The notes under the pieces: generated by a model
Database searches by the model: none
What the model was told of the DNA's origin: nothing
The model's input: the letters and a program-made list of their open reading frames with translations, nothing else
Assembly (NCBI GenBank): GCA_031272145.1
Contig: JAISUL010000031.1
Span: 1 to 33,434, forward strand
Source: Synergistaceae bacterium
GTDB taxonomy: Bacteria; Synergistota; Synergistia; Synergistales; Aminobacteriaceae
DNA length: 33,434 bases
Direction of reading: 5' to 3'
Translations under genes and position numbers: made by a program
Shown: piece after piece, positions 1 to 9,082 of the stretch
How positions within the stretch are numbered: the stretch's first letter is position 1
How the letters are laid out: every line of letters starts with the position of its first letter

Positions 1-150
1 GACATTTTGATAGAAGACCTCACGCTGGACGTCGGCGCGTTCAACTCGGGGGCCTTCCAGATCATGCCGGGCGCGTCGGTGACCTTGCGGCTGGCGGGGC
101 AGAACTTCCTCAAGTCCGGGGGGGGACTGGGCGGGGATAGCGGCGCCTGA
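1..150 (+). CDS. 5' part of surface protein, frame 1, ends at frameshift
   Basis: The frame starting at base 1 is open from the window edge to a TGA at 148-150. It encodes about 40 residues that match the same region of the two paralogues downstream: an 'IEDLTLDVGAFNSGAFQI' segment followed by 'VTLRLAGQNFLKSGGG'. The paralogues read 'VTLDGVEF...FDI...VFLRL' and 'ITFDNVDI...FDI...VHLRL'. After the G8 run at 118-125 the homologous continuation ('AGIAAPEGATLTI', compare 'AGLRVPHNAVLHI') lies one frame over and joins the large open frame after it. This is therefore the upstream half of the same gene, whose true start and signal peptide lie outside the window. Function: probably an exported carbohydrate-binding-like beta-helix protein. 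The domain assignment is by pattern only. Confidence 0.7.
   Translation, partial: DILIEDLTLDVGAFNSGAFQIMPGASVTLRLAGQNFLKSGGGLGGDSGA
118..125 (+). repeat. G8 homopolymer at the frame switch
   Basis: Eight consecutive G residues lie in coding sequence. Homology to the paralogues is in frame 1 before the run and frame 2 after it. Removing one G (G7), or adding two, would join both halves into one open frame; the present G8 gives early termination at 148-150. It is either a contingency (phase-variation) tract or a homopolymer miscall. Confidence 0.75.
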
Positions 151-205
151 GGGGGCGACCCTGACCATTACTAGTGCGGCGGGCGATGGCTCGCTGGCCG
201 GGGGG

Positions 206-3200
206 TTGACGGCCATCAGCGTCTACGGGGCTGGCATCGGGGGCAACCGCGGCGAGGCTGGTGGGAATATAACCATAAACGGCGGAACAATCAACGCGAC
301 GGGCAGCTATGGCCTAAGCGGACAGCAAAGCGGCGGCGCATGCATCGGCGGCGGCTGGCATGGCGACGGGGGCACCATCGTCATCAACGGCGGCGCGGTG
401 AACGCATACGTCGAAGAGGGTACCAGCAGGGGCGCGGCCTGCATCGGAGGAGGAGGCAGCGAATACAGTGACAACTTAGCTAACGATAACGGCACATGGG
501 ACGGCGGCGAGGCGGGCGACATCACCATCACCGGCGGCATTGTCAAAGCGATCGTGACAAGCGGCTTTGTGTCTGGCATTGGCAGCGGGGTAGCCCCCAG
601 AAATGGCAACGTCGACGGGAAGATCACGATCGTTGGCGGCTTAGTCACAGCGCATGGTAATTTGGCTGCAGGTATCGGGGCAGGAACCAGAGCTGACGGC
701 GGCACCATCACCATCAGCGGCGGATTCGTTGACGCCTTCACAACCTCTGCCACAGGCAATGGCGCCGCCATCGGCAGCGCATGGAATTACAACACCTTGG
801 GCATCGTCCCCAGCAACGTCATCACCATCAACGGCGGCTCTGTCATCGCACACACCGGAGGCAATGGCCCCGCTATCGGCCCTGGTTCGGGCGCTGTAAC
901 AAAAGACAAGATCGACCTCGCCGGCGGTTCCATCATAGCGATATCCCCTCATTGGCCCATTGGAACTGGTGAAGGCGGCTCCTTTACTCTGGACGTTGAC
1001 GTTGACACTGGGAATATCGACGTCAACCTAATGGACGGCCGCAGGATGGTGCTGTTGTCGACATCGATCGTGTGGAACAGAAGCGATCTCGATCTGTACT
1101 ACGATGCTGAGGGGTGGCAGATTTATACCGTGCTTCACGATGTAGGTGAATACGCGGCGAAGGGAATCCTCACGCCAGGCGGCTGGAAAGTGCGTCCTGA
1201 CGTTCCTTACCAGTACGGTATAGTAGACCCCGTGCTGACCTATGACGAGGCCAACAAAGTCATCGCCCTGCAAAAGGGGCTGACCATCCCGAAGGGTGCG
1301 ACGTTGGCCGTGCCTGAGGGGTTCACCCTGGATTTGAACGGGCAGATCATTAACAACGACGGGCTGGTGCTTGTTAAGGGCGTTCTCAGCGGGGACGTGG
1401 GAGGGACGGTTCTTTCCTTTAGCAACGGCGTCGGGACGCTCTCCGGCAGTGGCACTGACGATGCGGGCATCTCCAACGGCTTCTATCTGGCTCCTAACGA
1501 GACTCTGAAGATCGCCTCCGGTCAGGTGCTCACGCTTCCGGAGGGCTCGGAGGCCACCAACGACGGTACTATTATCGTTGAGGAGGGCGGGCTGCTGAGC
1601 GTTGTCTTTGGGAAGCTGACTAACCGCGGGCTGGTGCTTGTGGATAAGGGCAACGCGTTTGGCGAGACTAACGATAGTGGTGGGTCGGGGTCGACTGCCC
1701 CCTTTGGGACTGGCGGGACTTTGACCTTGAATAATACCACTTGGATCGTTGGTGGGACTGCGCCTCTGCCTGACGACTTCACAGTCAGCTTTGACGAGAC
1801 TTTACTCGTCCAGTCCGGCACTACCGCGGTGATCCGCGGGACGGCTGTCAACCACGGCACGATCGCGGTCGAGGCCGGCGGCACCCTTTTGGTCTATGGC
1901 ACTCTGGACAACAAGAGCGTCATCGAGAACTCCGGCACTCTGGACAACAAGGGCACGTTCGAGAACTCCGGAACCGTGATGGGCTACGGCAGGATAGTCA
2001 ACGAGCAGGACGCCGTCATCAACAACCGCTTCACTGGCGTGCAGGAGTACGTCAGCGCCCATATTCCCTTCGCGCTCATCTACGTGGCCGCGACCGGCAC
2101 GCTGGACAACTACGGGACTCTGAACGACTTCGGCTCCCTCCTTGTCGACGGGGTCCTCAACAACAAGGCCGACGCCCTCCTGTACAACGGGCCTAACTCC
2201 TACATCCGCATAGCCGACGGTGGGGTGCTCAACAACGAGGGGCGGCTGAACAACGAGGGGACGATCGACATCGAGGAGGGCGGCACGCTCAACAACTCCG
2301 GCGTCATCGACACTTTGTCGGGGACGATCAACAACCGTGGCACGCTCAACAACCTGAAGGGCATCATCAACGGCACGTTCGACGGCGACGGGACGTACAT
2401 TTGGAACGAGAACGACACCGAGGGCGGATCGAAGAGCTCGACCGACATCGCGAGCGGCCTCGTGACGCTCGTCAGCGCGACAGGGGAGATACTCACCACG
2501 GAGGCGCATATGGTGCGGCAGTTCGATGGGTGGTTGATCACCGCGCCGGTCGGGACTGACCTTTCCAACCTCGCGCTTATCTTCACGCTGCCCAACACTG
2601 GGACTGTCATCACGCCTGGGAACGGCAGCTTCCATGACTTCTCCGGCGACAGCGAGCAGACGTACACCGTGTTCGCCGCGGACGGGACGGCGACGGCGCA
2701 CTACGGCGTGCAGGTCAGGACACTGGCCTCCGACGGCCTGCCATGGACGCTGCTGAAGACTAGTGTACCGTCAGAGTGGAAGATCAGCGAATCTCAGGAC
2801 CTCGACGGGAGCATGACGTTCGTGCTGGAGGCGCCTCTGGCCGACGGCGTTGACACGCACAAGCTGGGCGAGGTGGAGGCGGCTCTTGGGAGGAACTACA
2901 CCAGCGTGACGTACGCGCCGACGATCAACTGGACCGGCACCCCGGTGCCGTACGGGACTTCCGTGCTGTCCGTCACGGGCAGGGCGTCGAGTTTGGCCGA
3001 CCTGAGGCATTATCTATCGGTTTCACGAGTGGAGTGGACGACGGTGGACGACGGCAAGTACTATCAGGTTATATCGCCTGATATAGTTTACGGTGACATG
3101 ACGCTGGGGCTGTCGCTTATTAGCGGCGACAGTGCGATTCAAAACTCCGGTGGCGGCGGCGATGGGAGCGGATGCACGGCGGGGTCGTGGCCGTTCATAG

Positions 3201-6130
3201 CGGTTTTGTGCGCTGTGGCGGGGTTGATAGGGCTGGCCCACCACAAGAGGCGTTCTGGCCGTTCCTTCATCTCCCTTCTGATCTTTATACTGGCCCTGCT
3301 GGCGGTTTCTACCCCAGCGATGGCAGCCAGCGACCCGTCTGACGGCGGCTTCAACGTCACCGCGGCTGACGGCTCGACTGACGGCTGGAGCTGGGTGCTG
3401 GATTATGACTTCCCGAACGCTAAGTTGCTGGAGAACGGCACTTACCAGGTCGTCTACAACGACGCCACCCCGACGAACCCTGTCAAGGGCTACATTCTGA
3501 ACATCACGAAGAATGGTACATACACCATCTCCGGCAAGGGCTACCAGACGGGCGACCGCATCCTCGTTAAGAATGGCCTCAGCGTCGACATCACGTTCGA
3601 TAACGTCGACATCAAGGTCAAGAGCATACGCAACGACTACACTCCAGCAGGCGAAGAAATATGGCGCGGTGAGGGTAGGGGCGGCGGTTCGGCCTTCGAC
3701 ATCGGGACGGGCAGCAGTTCTACAACAGTTCACCTCAGGCTCTTTGGAGAGAACGCCTTGATGGGCGGTGGGGGGCGCTATGATACTGGGTGGTACGGTA
3801 ACTATCGAATAGCTTGCGCCGGTTTGCGCGTGCCTCACAACGCGGTTTTGCACATCTACGGTTCCGGTTCGCTGACAGCGCGCGGAACGTCCTTTGGATA
3901 CAGCGCATTCGGTGTACGTGCGCTTGGAAGTGCCGGTATAGGCGGCGACGGCACTGAATATGACGAAGAGTGGGAGGACCAGGAAAGGAGAATGGAGGCC
4001 GGTACTATCATCATCCACAGCGGCACGGTGAGAGCCTATGGCGGCAATATCACCGATGGCGGCGGTGCCGGCATAGGCGGCGGCTATAAAGGCGCCGGCC
4101 ACCGCATCGAGATACATGGCGGCTACGTGGAGGCCGTTGGAGGCCACGGTGCGGCGGGCATCGGAAGCGCCAAAAAGCATCGTGACCAGCTGCTTGCCGA
4201 CCCGCTTAACCTCACTCCGCTAGAAGTCACCGTCACCGGCGGCATAGTGAGAGCCTCCACTGCGCCAGGCGGCTTCGACACGCCAGGCATAGGCGACGCC
4301 GCTGGCATAGACAACTATTGCCTCAACCAGCAGGGCACGTTCACTTTGAACGGCGACGCCACGGTGTACGCGATAGTGGGCGCGAAGGGCGCTGACCGCG
4401 TAATAACAAGGGGCATCTTGAACGAGGACAAAAGCGTCACTCTAGCGGGGGACGTCACGCTACGGGAGGATATGACCGTGTTGGCGAAGGCGACGTTCCC
4501 GCTGCCCAGCGTTCTGACGATCGCCCCAGGCGTCACGCTGACAAACGACGGCACGATCGAGATCAGCGCAACCGGGGGGATCGTCAACAACGGGACGGTC
4601 ATCAACAACGGGACGATCCACAACGCCGGGACGATCTCAGACCTCACGGGGACACTCGCCAGCGAGAACAAGGGCTATATCGATAACGAGGGCAATGGCG
4701 TGTTCGTCAATACCTTGATGCCCGTGATACGCCTGCTGTCCTCCAGCTCGCCGGTTCTTGAGAGGGATGGCGAGTACGTCCTGACGTTCGAGGCTAGTGG
4801 TACGGAGCCGATCACATGGACGACTAGCGGTATGCCGAAGGGCTTGTCTCTGGACGTGGGTGCGCAGACCATATCCGGCGTCCCGCTTGACCTGATGGCC
4901 GGTGAGCACGTCTTCACTTTGACGGCCTCCAACGACGTGGGGAAGAGCTCGCATCACGTCTACCTCACGATGCTGCCTAACGTCCCCTTGCCGCCGGTCA
5001 TCCAGCAGATAGACGCCGGCAACAAGATGGCATACGTCAGGCTGCACGGGGCTTCGGCGGACGCTCTGGGCGGCGCCCCCATCCTTGACTACAAGGTCAA
5101 GCTGAACTTCGAGCTGGACGGCACCGCCTACGAGGAAGTCCGCCCCATCGACGTGTATCCGCCCGTCGAGGCGAACACCATGGCCGGCCTCCTGCTGACC
5201 GGGCTGGAGAACGGCGTGGATTACCACGTGCACGTCAGCGGCAGGAACTCCGTCGGGGAGAGCGAGTGGTCGGAGGAGTCCGAGTTCGCCCGCGTCACGC
5301 CGCAGCCGGATATGCCCATCCCCCCCAGCCAGCCTCGGAACGTCATAGCGCAGGCCGGCGACAAGATGGCCATAGTCACCTTCGAGGCGCCTGTGAGTGA
5401 CGGCGGCAGCCCGATAACGGACTACATCGTTACCCCGTACCACGGCAGGAACTTTGACGATGGGATACGCACTGGCAAGGAGCTTCATCTAGAGGTGGTC
5501 TCGCTTGACAACGGCACGACGTACCGCTTCAAGGTTCAGGCCGTCAACGCGGCGGGAAACAGCCTTGAGGCGTGGTCGGAGTCCGTGACGCCCCCCGGCG
5601 GCGACCTGCCGGCGGCGCCGCAGAACGTGACGGTGGAGGTCGGCGACAAGAGCGTCACGATCATCTTCGACGCGCCTAGCAGCGACGGCGACAACGCCAT
5701 CCTGGGCTACATCGTGACCCCGTACTATGAAAGCGCGGACGGGGTGACTATGAAGGGGGCGCCTGTCTTTGGGGAGACGAGCCCGATAACCGTGACCGGC
5801 CTGAAGAACGGCTTGGCGTACTACTTTACGATTCAGGCTGTCAACGCGCTGGGTGCCGGCCCGGAGTTGTGGGTGAACAACGGCGAGCCGGTTTCGCCGA
5901 TCGGCCCTGTGGAGGGGCCTGGCGAGAACGATGGCGACGTGGCGAACGACGGCGGGATAGACAACGACGGCCAGCGCGACCAGAGCGTCGGCGGCGGTGA
6001 CAGCGGCGGCAGCTGCGGCGTTGTCGGAGCCGGAGCGTTTTCTCTGGCCCTGCTGTGCGTCTACGCATGGAGTAGCGCCAGTAGGGGAAAGGGGAAGGGT
6101 AAGGGTAAGGGAAAGGGCAAGGGCAAGTAA
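206..6130 (+). CDS. fused giant surface protein: two tandem anchored beta-helix/FN3 proteins read as one
   Basis: This is a 1974-codon open frame. The first TTG (206) is not a credible start; the frame is open from 83 and continues the gene cut by the G8 run. Residues 1-300 hold repeats of the type 'ITINGG-V-A...AAIGGG', like carbohydrate-binding beta-helix proteins. Residues 380-750 hold 'GTLNNEGTI'-type repeats. Around 990-1015 a Gly-rich stretch, Cys990, a hydrophobic helix and HHKRR form a Synergistota-type C-terminal sorting tail. With no stop codon this runs into a signal peptide (hydrophobic core about 1023-1035, cleavage after AMA near 1040). A second complete protein follows: beta-helix repeats, a putative Ig domain (about 1505-1590), three FN3 domains (about 1595-1915), then a second sorting tail with Cys1937 and a (Gly-Lys)7 end. 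Location: probably the cell surface. Either two proteins by internal restart or one fusion is possible. Confidence 0.75.
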   Translation: MTAISVYGAGIGGNRGEAGGNITINGGTINATGSYGLSGQQSGGACIGGGWHGDGGTIVINGGAVNAYVEEGTSRGAACIGGGGSEYSDNLANDNGTWDGGEAGDITITGGIVKAIVTSGFVSGIGSGVAPRNGNVDGKITIVGGLVTAHGNLAAGIGAGTRADGGTITISGGFVDAFTTSATGNGAAIGSAWNYNTLGIVPSNVITINGGSVIAHTGGNGPAIGPGSGAVTKDKIDLAGGSIIAISPHWPIGTGEGGSFTLDVDVDTGNIDVNLMDGRRMVLLSTSIVWNRSDLDLYYDAEGWQIYTVLHDVGEYAAKGILTPGGWKVRPDVPYQYGIVDPVLTYDEANKVIALQKGLTIPKGATLAVPEGFTLDLNGQIINNDGLVLVKGVLSGDVGGTVLSFSNGVGTLSGSGTDDAGISNGFYLAPNETLKIASGQVLTLPEGSEATNDGTIIVEEGGLLSVVFGKLTNRGLVLVDKGNAFGETNDSGGSGSTAPFGTGGTLTLNNTTWIVGGTAPLPDDFTVSFDETLLVQSGTTAVIRGTAVNHGTIAVEAGGTLLVYGTLDNKSVIENSGTLDNKGTFENSGTVMGYGRIVNEQDAVINNRFTGVQEYVSAHIPFALIYVAATGTLDNYGTLNDFGSLLVDGVLNNKADALLYNGPNSYIRIADGGVLNNEGRLNNEGTIDIEEGGTLNNSGVIDTLSGTINNRGTLNNLKGIINGTFDGDGTYIWNENDTEGGSKSSTDIASGLVTLVSATGEILTTEAHMVRQFDGWLITAPVGTDLSNLALIFTLPNTGTVITPGNGSFHDFSGDSEQTYTVFAADGTATAHYGVQVRTLASDGLPWTLLKTSVPSEWKISESQDLDGSMTFVLEAPLADGVDTHKLGEVEAALGRNYTSVTYAPTINWTGTPVPYGTSVLSVTGRASSLADLRHYLSVSRVEWTTVDDGKYYQVISPDIVYGDMTLGLSLISGDSAIQNSGGGGDGSGCTAGSWPFIAVLCAVAGLIGLAHHKRRSGRSFISLLIFILALLAVSTPAMAASDPSDGGFNVTAADGSTDGWSWVLDYDFPNAKLLENGTYQVVYNDATPTNPVKGYILNITKNGTYTISGKGYQTGDRILVKNGLSVDITFDNVDIKVKSIRNDYTPAGEEIWRGEGRGGGSAFDIGTGSSSTTVHLRLFGENALMGGGGRYDTGWYGNYRIACAGLRVPHNAVLHIYGSGSLTARGTSFGYSAFGVRALGSAGIGGDGTEYDEEWEDQERRMEAGTIIIHSGTVRAYGGNITDGGGAGIGGGYKGAGHRIEIHGGYVEAVGGHGAAGIGSAKKHRDQLLADPLNLTPLEVTVTGGIVRASTAPGGFDTPGIGDAAGIDNYCLNQQGTFTLNGDATVYAIVGAKGADRVITRGILNEDKSVTLAGDVTLREDMTVLAKATFPLPSVLTIAPGVTLTNDGTIEISATGGIVNNGTVINNGTIHNAGTISDLTGTLASENKGYIDNEGNGVFVNTLMPVIRLLSSSSPVLERDGEYVLTFEASGTEPITWTTSGMPKGLSLDVGAQTISGVPLDLMAGEHVFTLTASNDVGKSSHHVYLTMLPNVPLPPVIQQIDAGNKMAYVRLHGASADALGGAPILDYKVKLNFELDGTAYEEVRPIDVYPPVEANTMAGLLLTGLENGVDYHVHVSGRNSVGESEWSEESEFARVTPQPDMPIPPSQPRNVIAQAGDKMAIVTFEAPVSDGGSPITDYIVTPYHGRNFDDGIRTGKELHLEVVSLDNGTTYRFKVQAVNAAGNSLEAWSESVTPPGGDLPAAPQNVTVEVGDKSVTIIFDAPSSDGDNAILGYIVTPYYESADGVTMKGAPVFGETSPITVTGLKNGLAYYFTIQAVNALGAGPELWVNNGEPVSPIGPVEGPGENDGDVANDGGIDNDGQRDQSVGGGDSGGSCGVVGAGAFSLALLCVYAWSSASRGKGKGKGKGKGKGK
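3173..3325 (+). other. anchor-to-signal-peptide junction inside the fused gene
   Basis: The codons run from Cys990 through the membrane helix 'WPFIAVLCAVAGLIGLA' and HHKRRSGRS directly into 'FISLLIFILALLAVSTPAMA'. No stop or intergenic gap is present. An in-frame TTG at 3224 could restart translation and give an N-terminus of MIGLAHHKRRSGRS followed by the hydrophobic core, a typical signal peptide. No strong Shine-Dalgarno sequence is visible before it, so restart is speculative. Confidence 0.55.
6086..6127 (+). repeat. hexamer repeat coding for (Gly-Lys)7 tail
   Basis: Seven consecutive GGN-AAG hexamers end the second surface protein just before its TAA at 6128-6130. The repeat extends the basic end of the sorting tail well beyond the usual few Lys/Arg. 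The unit length is a multiple of three, so slippage would change tail length without breaking the frame. Confidence 0.85.
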
Positions 6131-6174
6131 AAATCCCTCATCCGAGCACTCTCCCTAGAATGGAGGCAGTTGTT

Positions 6175-8994
6175 ATGTGCAGTACAAAGTCACGAGAAAC
6201 GCCGTGCGCCCTGCTCCTTCTCCTGCTGCTGCGCCTACTCCCCCCCACCCCGGCGTCAGCGGATCTGGGCATTGGCGGCGACCCCGGACATGAATGGAAC
6301 GACAACGTCCTGACCATCACGGCGGACGGCACCTACATCATCTCCGGCGATGGCGACACATCACCTAAAGAGCAGCGCGTACTCGTGAGGAGCGGCCTCA
6401 GCGTCGACGTCACGCTCGATGGCGTCGAATTCGTCATGAGCGATAGCTCCGGCGGCCCAGCCTTCGACATTGAAGGCAACAGCACGGTCTTTCTCAGGCT
6501 CTCAAACTCTAACTCTGTTACTGGTGAAGACGATGTTAGTGGAAACACCTACGCCGGTTTCCACGTGCCTTACGACGCGACTTTGAGCATCAGCGGCGGC
6601 GGCGAGCTGACAATAAATATGCCTACGGCGTCAGATGGTGCGTGGAGCGCAGCAGCCATAGGCGGCAACGGCTATCAAGACCCCTCGGCGCACGAAAACG
6701 ACGCCGGCAAGATCATCATCAATGGCGGCACGATAACAGCCCACGGAGCCCCCGGCATAGGCGACAATAACAGACAGAGCACGCTGGTTTTGAGCGGCAA
6801 CGTCAGTGTGGATGCCTCCGTCAAGGCCGCGAACATCGCGCTGGCAGGGAGCGTCACGCTGCAGAGCGGGAGCGAGTTGACCATACCGGAGGATTGTTCG
6901 CCTTGGCTGGGGTCGCCCTCAGGCAGCGGGTCGCTGACGCTCGTTGATGGCGCTGTGCTGACCAACAACGGGACGATTAATGTTTATCCCGGGTACACGA
7001 TCAGCGGCGCTATAGCGACGGGCAGTGATCGTGTGTACTATGCGCCGACGATACACTCCCCCGCCAGCATCCCCCTCGCTTACGTGCGGGAGCCGTACGA
7101 CTTGGAGTTCACCGCTACCGGCGACACGCCGATCACGTGGACAACGGACGGCGATCTGCCTAACGGTCTGACGGTGACGTCGGACGACTCCAGTTTAGAC
7201 ATATCCGGCGAGCCGAACGTCGAGGCCGGCAGCTATAGTTTCACTCTGAAGGCTAGCAACGACGTGTATTACGACGAGGTGGTAGTGCCGCTTGAGGTGC
7301 TGCCGGACGTCCCCTTGGCGCCGACCATCACCAGCGCAACGCCCCAGAAGGATGCAGCCGAGGTTACGTTGGCGGCGGTGACGTGGCGGGAGCTTGGCGG
7401 GGCTCGTATTCTAAGCTACGACGTCGAACTGAGCTGCGGCGCCGACGGTTCGTCGACCCGTACTCTTGCGGCGACTCCGCATACGGAGCCGGGCGTGCCT
7501 GTCGTGCTCTCGCTGCTCGATATGAGGGAGGAAGTGTCGTACGATCTGCGCGTCAGGGCGTGGAACTCCGTCGATTCTAGCGACTGGTCGGATTGGTTCT
7601 TGGACGTCGTCCCGCTGTCGCACAAGAGCACTCCCGGAGCGCCCAAAAACGTCGTCGCGACGCCCGGCAACGAAAGTGTAACGGTCAGCTTCGACGCGCC
7701 GCTAGTCAGCGAGGACACCCCAATACTGAGCTTCAGCGTGACCATGAGCCACGACTCAACCCTCGGCGCGCCAGTCACGCTTCCGGCGGCGGCGAGTTCA
7801 TACGTGGCAAGTTCGCTGACGAACGGGACGGCGTACCAGTTCAAGGTGGCGGCAGAGAACGAGAGGGGAATTGGCACGGAGCAGTGGGCGAACACGGTGA
7901 CGCCGGCGACTGTGCCGGGAAAGCCTCTGAACGTCACTGCTGTGTCCGGCGACACAAAGGCCATTGTCAGATTTGACAAGTCGGCGAGCGACGGCGGCAG
8001 CGCGATAACGGAGTACGTCGTTACCGCGTACCGGCAGCCCGATAACGTGGCGGTAAAGACGGCTTACCCGAACCCGAAGACAGGCACGTCGGCGACCGTA
8101 TCCGGCCTGTCGAACGGCGTTTCGTACGTCTTAGCGGTTCATGCTGTCAACGAGATCGGCCCCGGCGAGGATGGGCGGTCGAACACCGTGACGCCGGAGC
8201 GGGACGAAACATTGCCTGGGCCGCCTCAGAACGTCAAGGCTAGTGCGGGCAACACAAGGGCCGCGGTCATGTTTGAAGCGCCGGAGAGCGCCGGCAGCAG
8301 CCCGATAACGGAGTACGTCGTGACAGCGTATCAGGAGGATGGCTTAACGCCGGTAGAAGCGACGGTTTCCCCGAGCCCCCCGAGCCCCCCGAGCCCCCCG
8401 AACCCGGTGGTGAAGAGCCCTGCGACCGTATCCGGCCTGACGAACGGCACCGCGTACTTGTTTGCGGTTTACGCGATCAACGCGAACGGCGAGGGCGCGG
8501 AGGCGTGGACTGACGCGGTGACGCCGAAGCCGTCGACGGTGCCTGGGCCGCCTCAGAACGTCACGGCTGAAGCGGGCAACGCAGCGGCCACGGTGACCTT
8601 CGCCCCGCCGAGCTACGACGGCGGCAGCGCGATAATAGAGTACGTCGTGACCGCGTACAAGCAGCCCACGAACGTGGCGGATAAGACGACTTCTCTGACC
8701 CCGCCGGCAAGCGAGTCGGCGACCGTAACTGGGACAGTATCCGGCCTGACGAACGGCACTGCGTACAAGTTTGCGGTTCAGGCGGTCAACGCGAACGGCG
8801 CTAACGAGAAGAAGGCGTGGGCGAACGAGCAGGCCGCGGTGACGCCGGCGGAGGGCGTCGTCGACGACAACAACAATTCTCAGAACAACAGCGGCGATCA
8901 GGGCGGCGGCGGCTGCGACGCGGACGAGGCGGCTGGTGTCGGAGTACTGCTGGCTCTGCTGTGTGCGTATGTGCGGGGCCGCAGGCTGCGGTAG
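6175..8994 (+). CDS. exported surface protein with Ig-like and five FN3 domains and sorting tail
   Basis: The start is the ATG at 6175, since GGAGG at 6162-6166 lies 8 bases upstream; an in-frame ATG at 6160 overlaps that site and has none. The product is 939 residues. A signal peptide (poly-Leu core, cleavage after PASA) is followed by the same beta-helix/carbohydrate-binding-like module as its two upstream paralogues, including 'IIINGGTITAHGAPGIG'. A putative Ig domain follows ('YAPTI...ITWTTDGDLPNGLTV...FTLKASND'). Then come five FN3 repeats of the form 'PGPPQNV.A..GN..A.V.F..P..DGGS.I.EYVVTAY...NGTAY.F.V.A.NA.G'. The end is GGGGCDADEAAG, a hydrophobic helix and RGRRLR, a Synergistota-type sorting tail. 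It sits 44 bases after the fused gene and before a strong terminator. Likely role: adhesion or surface binding. The ligand is unknown. Confidence 0.85.
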   Translation: MCSTKSRETPCALLLLLLLRLLPPTPASADLGIGGDPGHEWNDNVLTITADGTYIISGDGDTSPKEQRVLVRSGLSVDVTLDGVEFVMSDSSGGPAFDIEGNSTVFLRLSNSNSVTGEDDVSGNTYAGFHVPYDATLSISGGGELTINMPTASDGAWSAAAIGGNGYQDPSAHENDAGKIIINGGTITAHGAPGIGDNNRQSTLVLSGNVSVDASVKAANIALAGSVTLQSGSELTIPEDCSPWLGSPSGSGSLTLVDGAVLTNNGTINVYPGYTISGAIATGSDRVYYAPTIHSPASIPLAYVREPYDLEFTATGDTPITWTTDGDLPNGLTVTSDDSSLDISGEPNVEAGSYSFTLKASNDVYYDEVVVPLEVLPDVPLAPTITSATPQKDAAEVTLAAVTWRELGGARILSYDVELSCGADGSSTRTLAATPHTEPGVPVVLSLLDMREEVSYDLRVRAWNSVDSSDWSDWFLDVVPLSHKSTPGAPKNVVATPGNESVTVSFDAPLVSEDTPILSFSVTMSHDSTLGAPVTLPAAASSYVASSLTNGTAYQFKVAAENERGIGTEQWANTVTPATVPGKPLNVTAVSGDTKAIVRFDKSASDGGSAITEYVVTAYRQPDNVAVKTAYPNPKTGTSATVSGLSNGVSYVLAVHAVNEIGPGEDGRSNTVTPERDETLPGPPQNVKASAGNTRAAVMFEAPESAGSSPITEYVVTAYQEDGLTPVEATVSPSPPSPPSPPNPVVKSPATVSGLTNGTAYLFAVYAINANGEGAEAWTDAVTPKPSTVPGPPQNVTAEAGNAAATVTFAPPSYDGGSAIIEYVVTAYKQPTNVADKTTSLTPPASESATVTGTVSGLTNGTAYKFAVQAVNANGANEKKAWANEQAAVTPAEGVVDDNNNSQNNSGDQGGGGCDADEAAGVGVLLALLCAYVRGRRLR
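8372..8398 (+). repeat. 9-bp tandem repeat coding for Ser-Pro-Pro
   Basis: Three units of CGAGCCCCC, with a partial fourth, encode an SPPSPPSPP stretch inside the fourth FN3 domain, in a strand-connecting loop that the other FN3 copies lack. The unit is a multiple of three, so copy-number change stays in frame. Confidence 0.8.
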
Positions 8995-9026
8995 CGGCCT
9001 AGCCGGATAGCCGCAGTCAGAAACTG

Positions 9027-9070
9027 GCGCGGGGGTTCTCCTGTTGGGGAGCCCCCGCGCTGTTTTGTGC
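9027..9070 (+). terminator. rho-independent terminator after surface locus
   Basis: A 15-bp stem (arms 9027-9041 and 9046-9060, with two G-T pairs) closes a TGTT loop and is followed by TGTTTTG. It ends the surface-protein locus. The convergent Rpn gene ends at 9083, so the hairpin may serve both strands, although the T-run is only good on the plus strand. Confidence 0.85.
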
Positions 9071-9082
9071 CGTTTTGTTACT

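Noticed and set aside
148-150. In-frame TGA as a selenocysteine codon (selA is nearby)
   Set aside because: The frame after the TGA hits TAG within a few codons, and the homologous continuation is in another frame. A frameshift explains it better.
1802-5488. Long antisense open frames opposite the surface-protein genes
   Set aside because: They are low-complexity shadows of a high-GC repeat gene, with no motifs or ribosome sites, while the plus strand carries clear domains.
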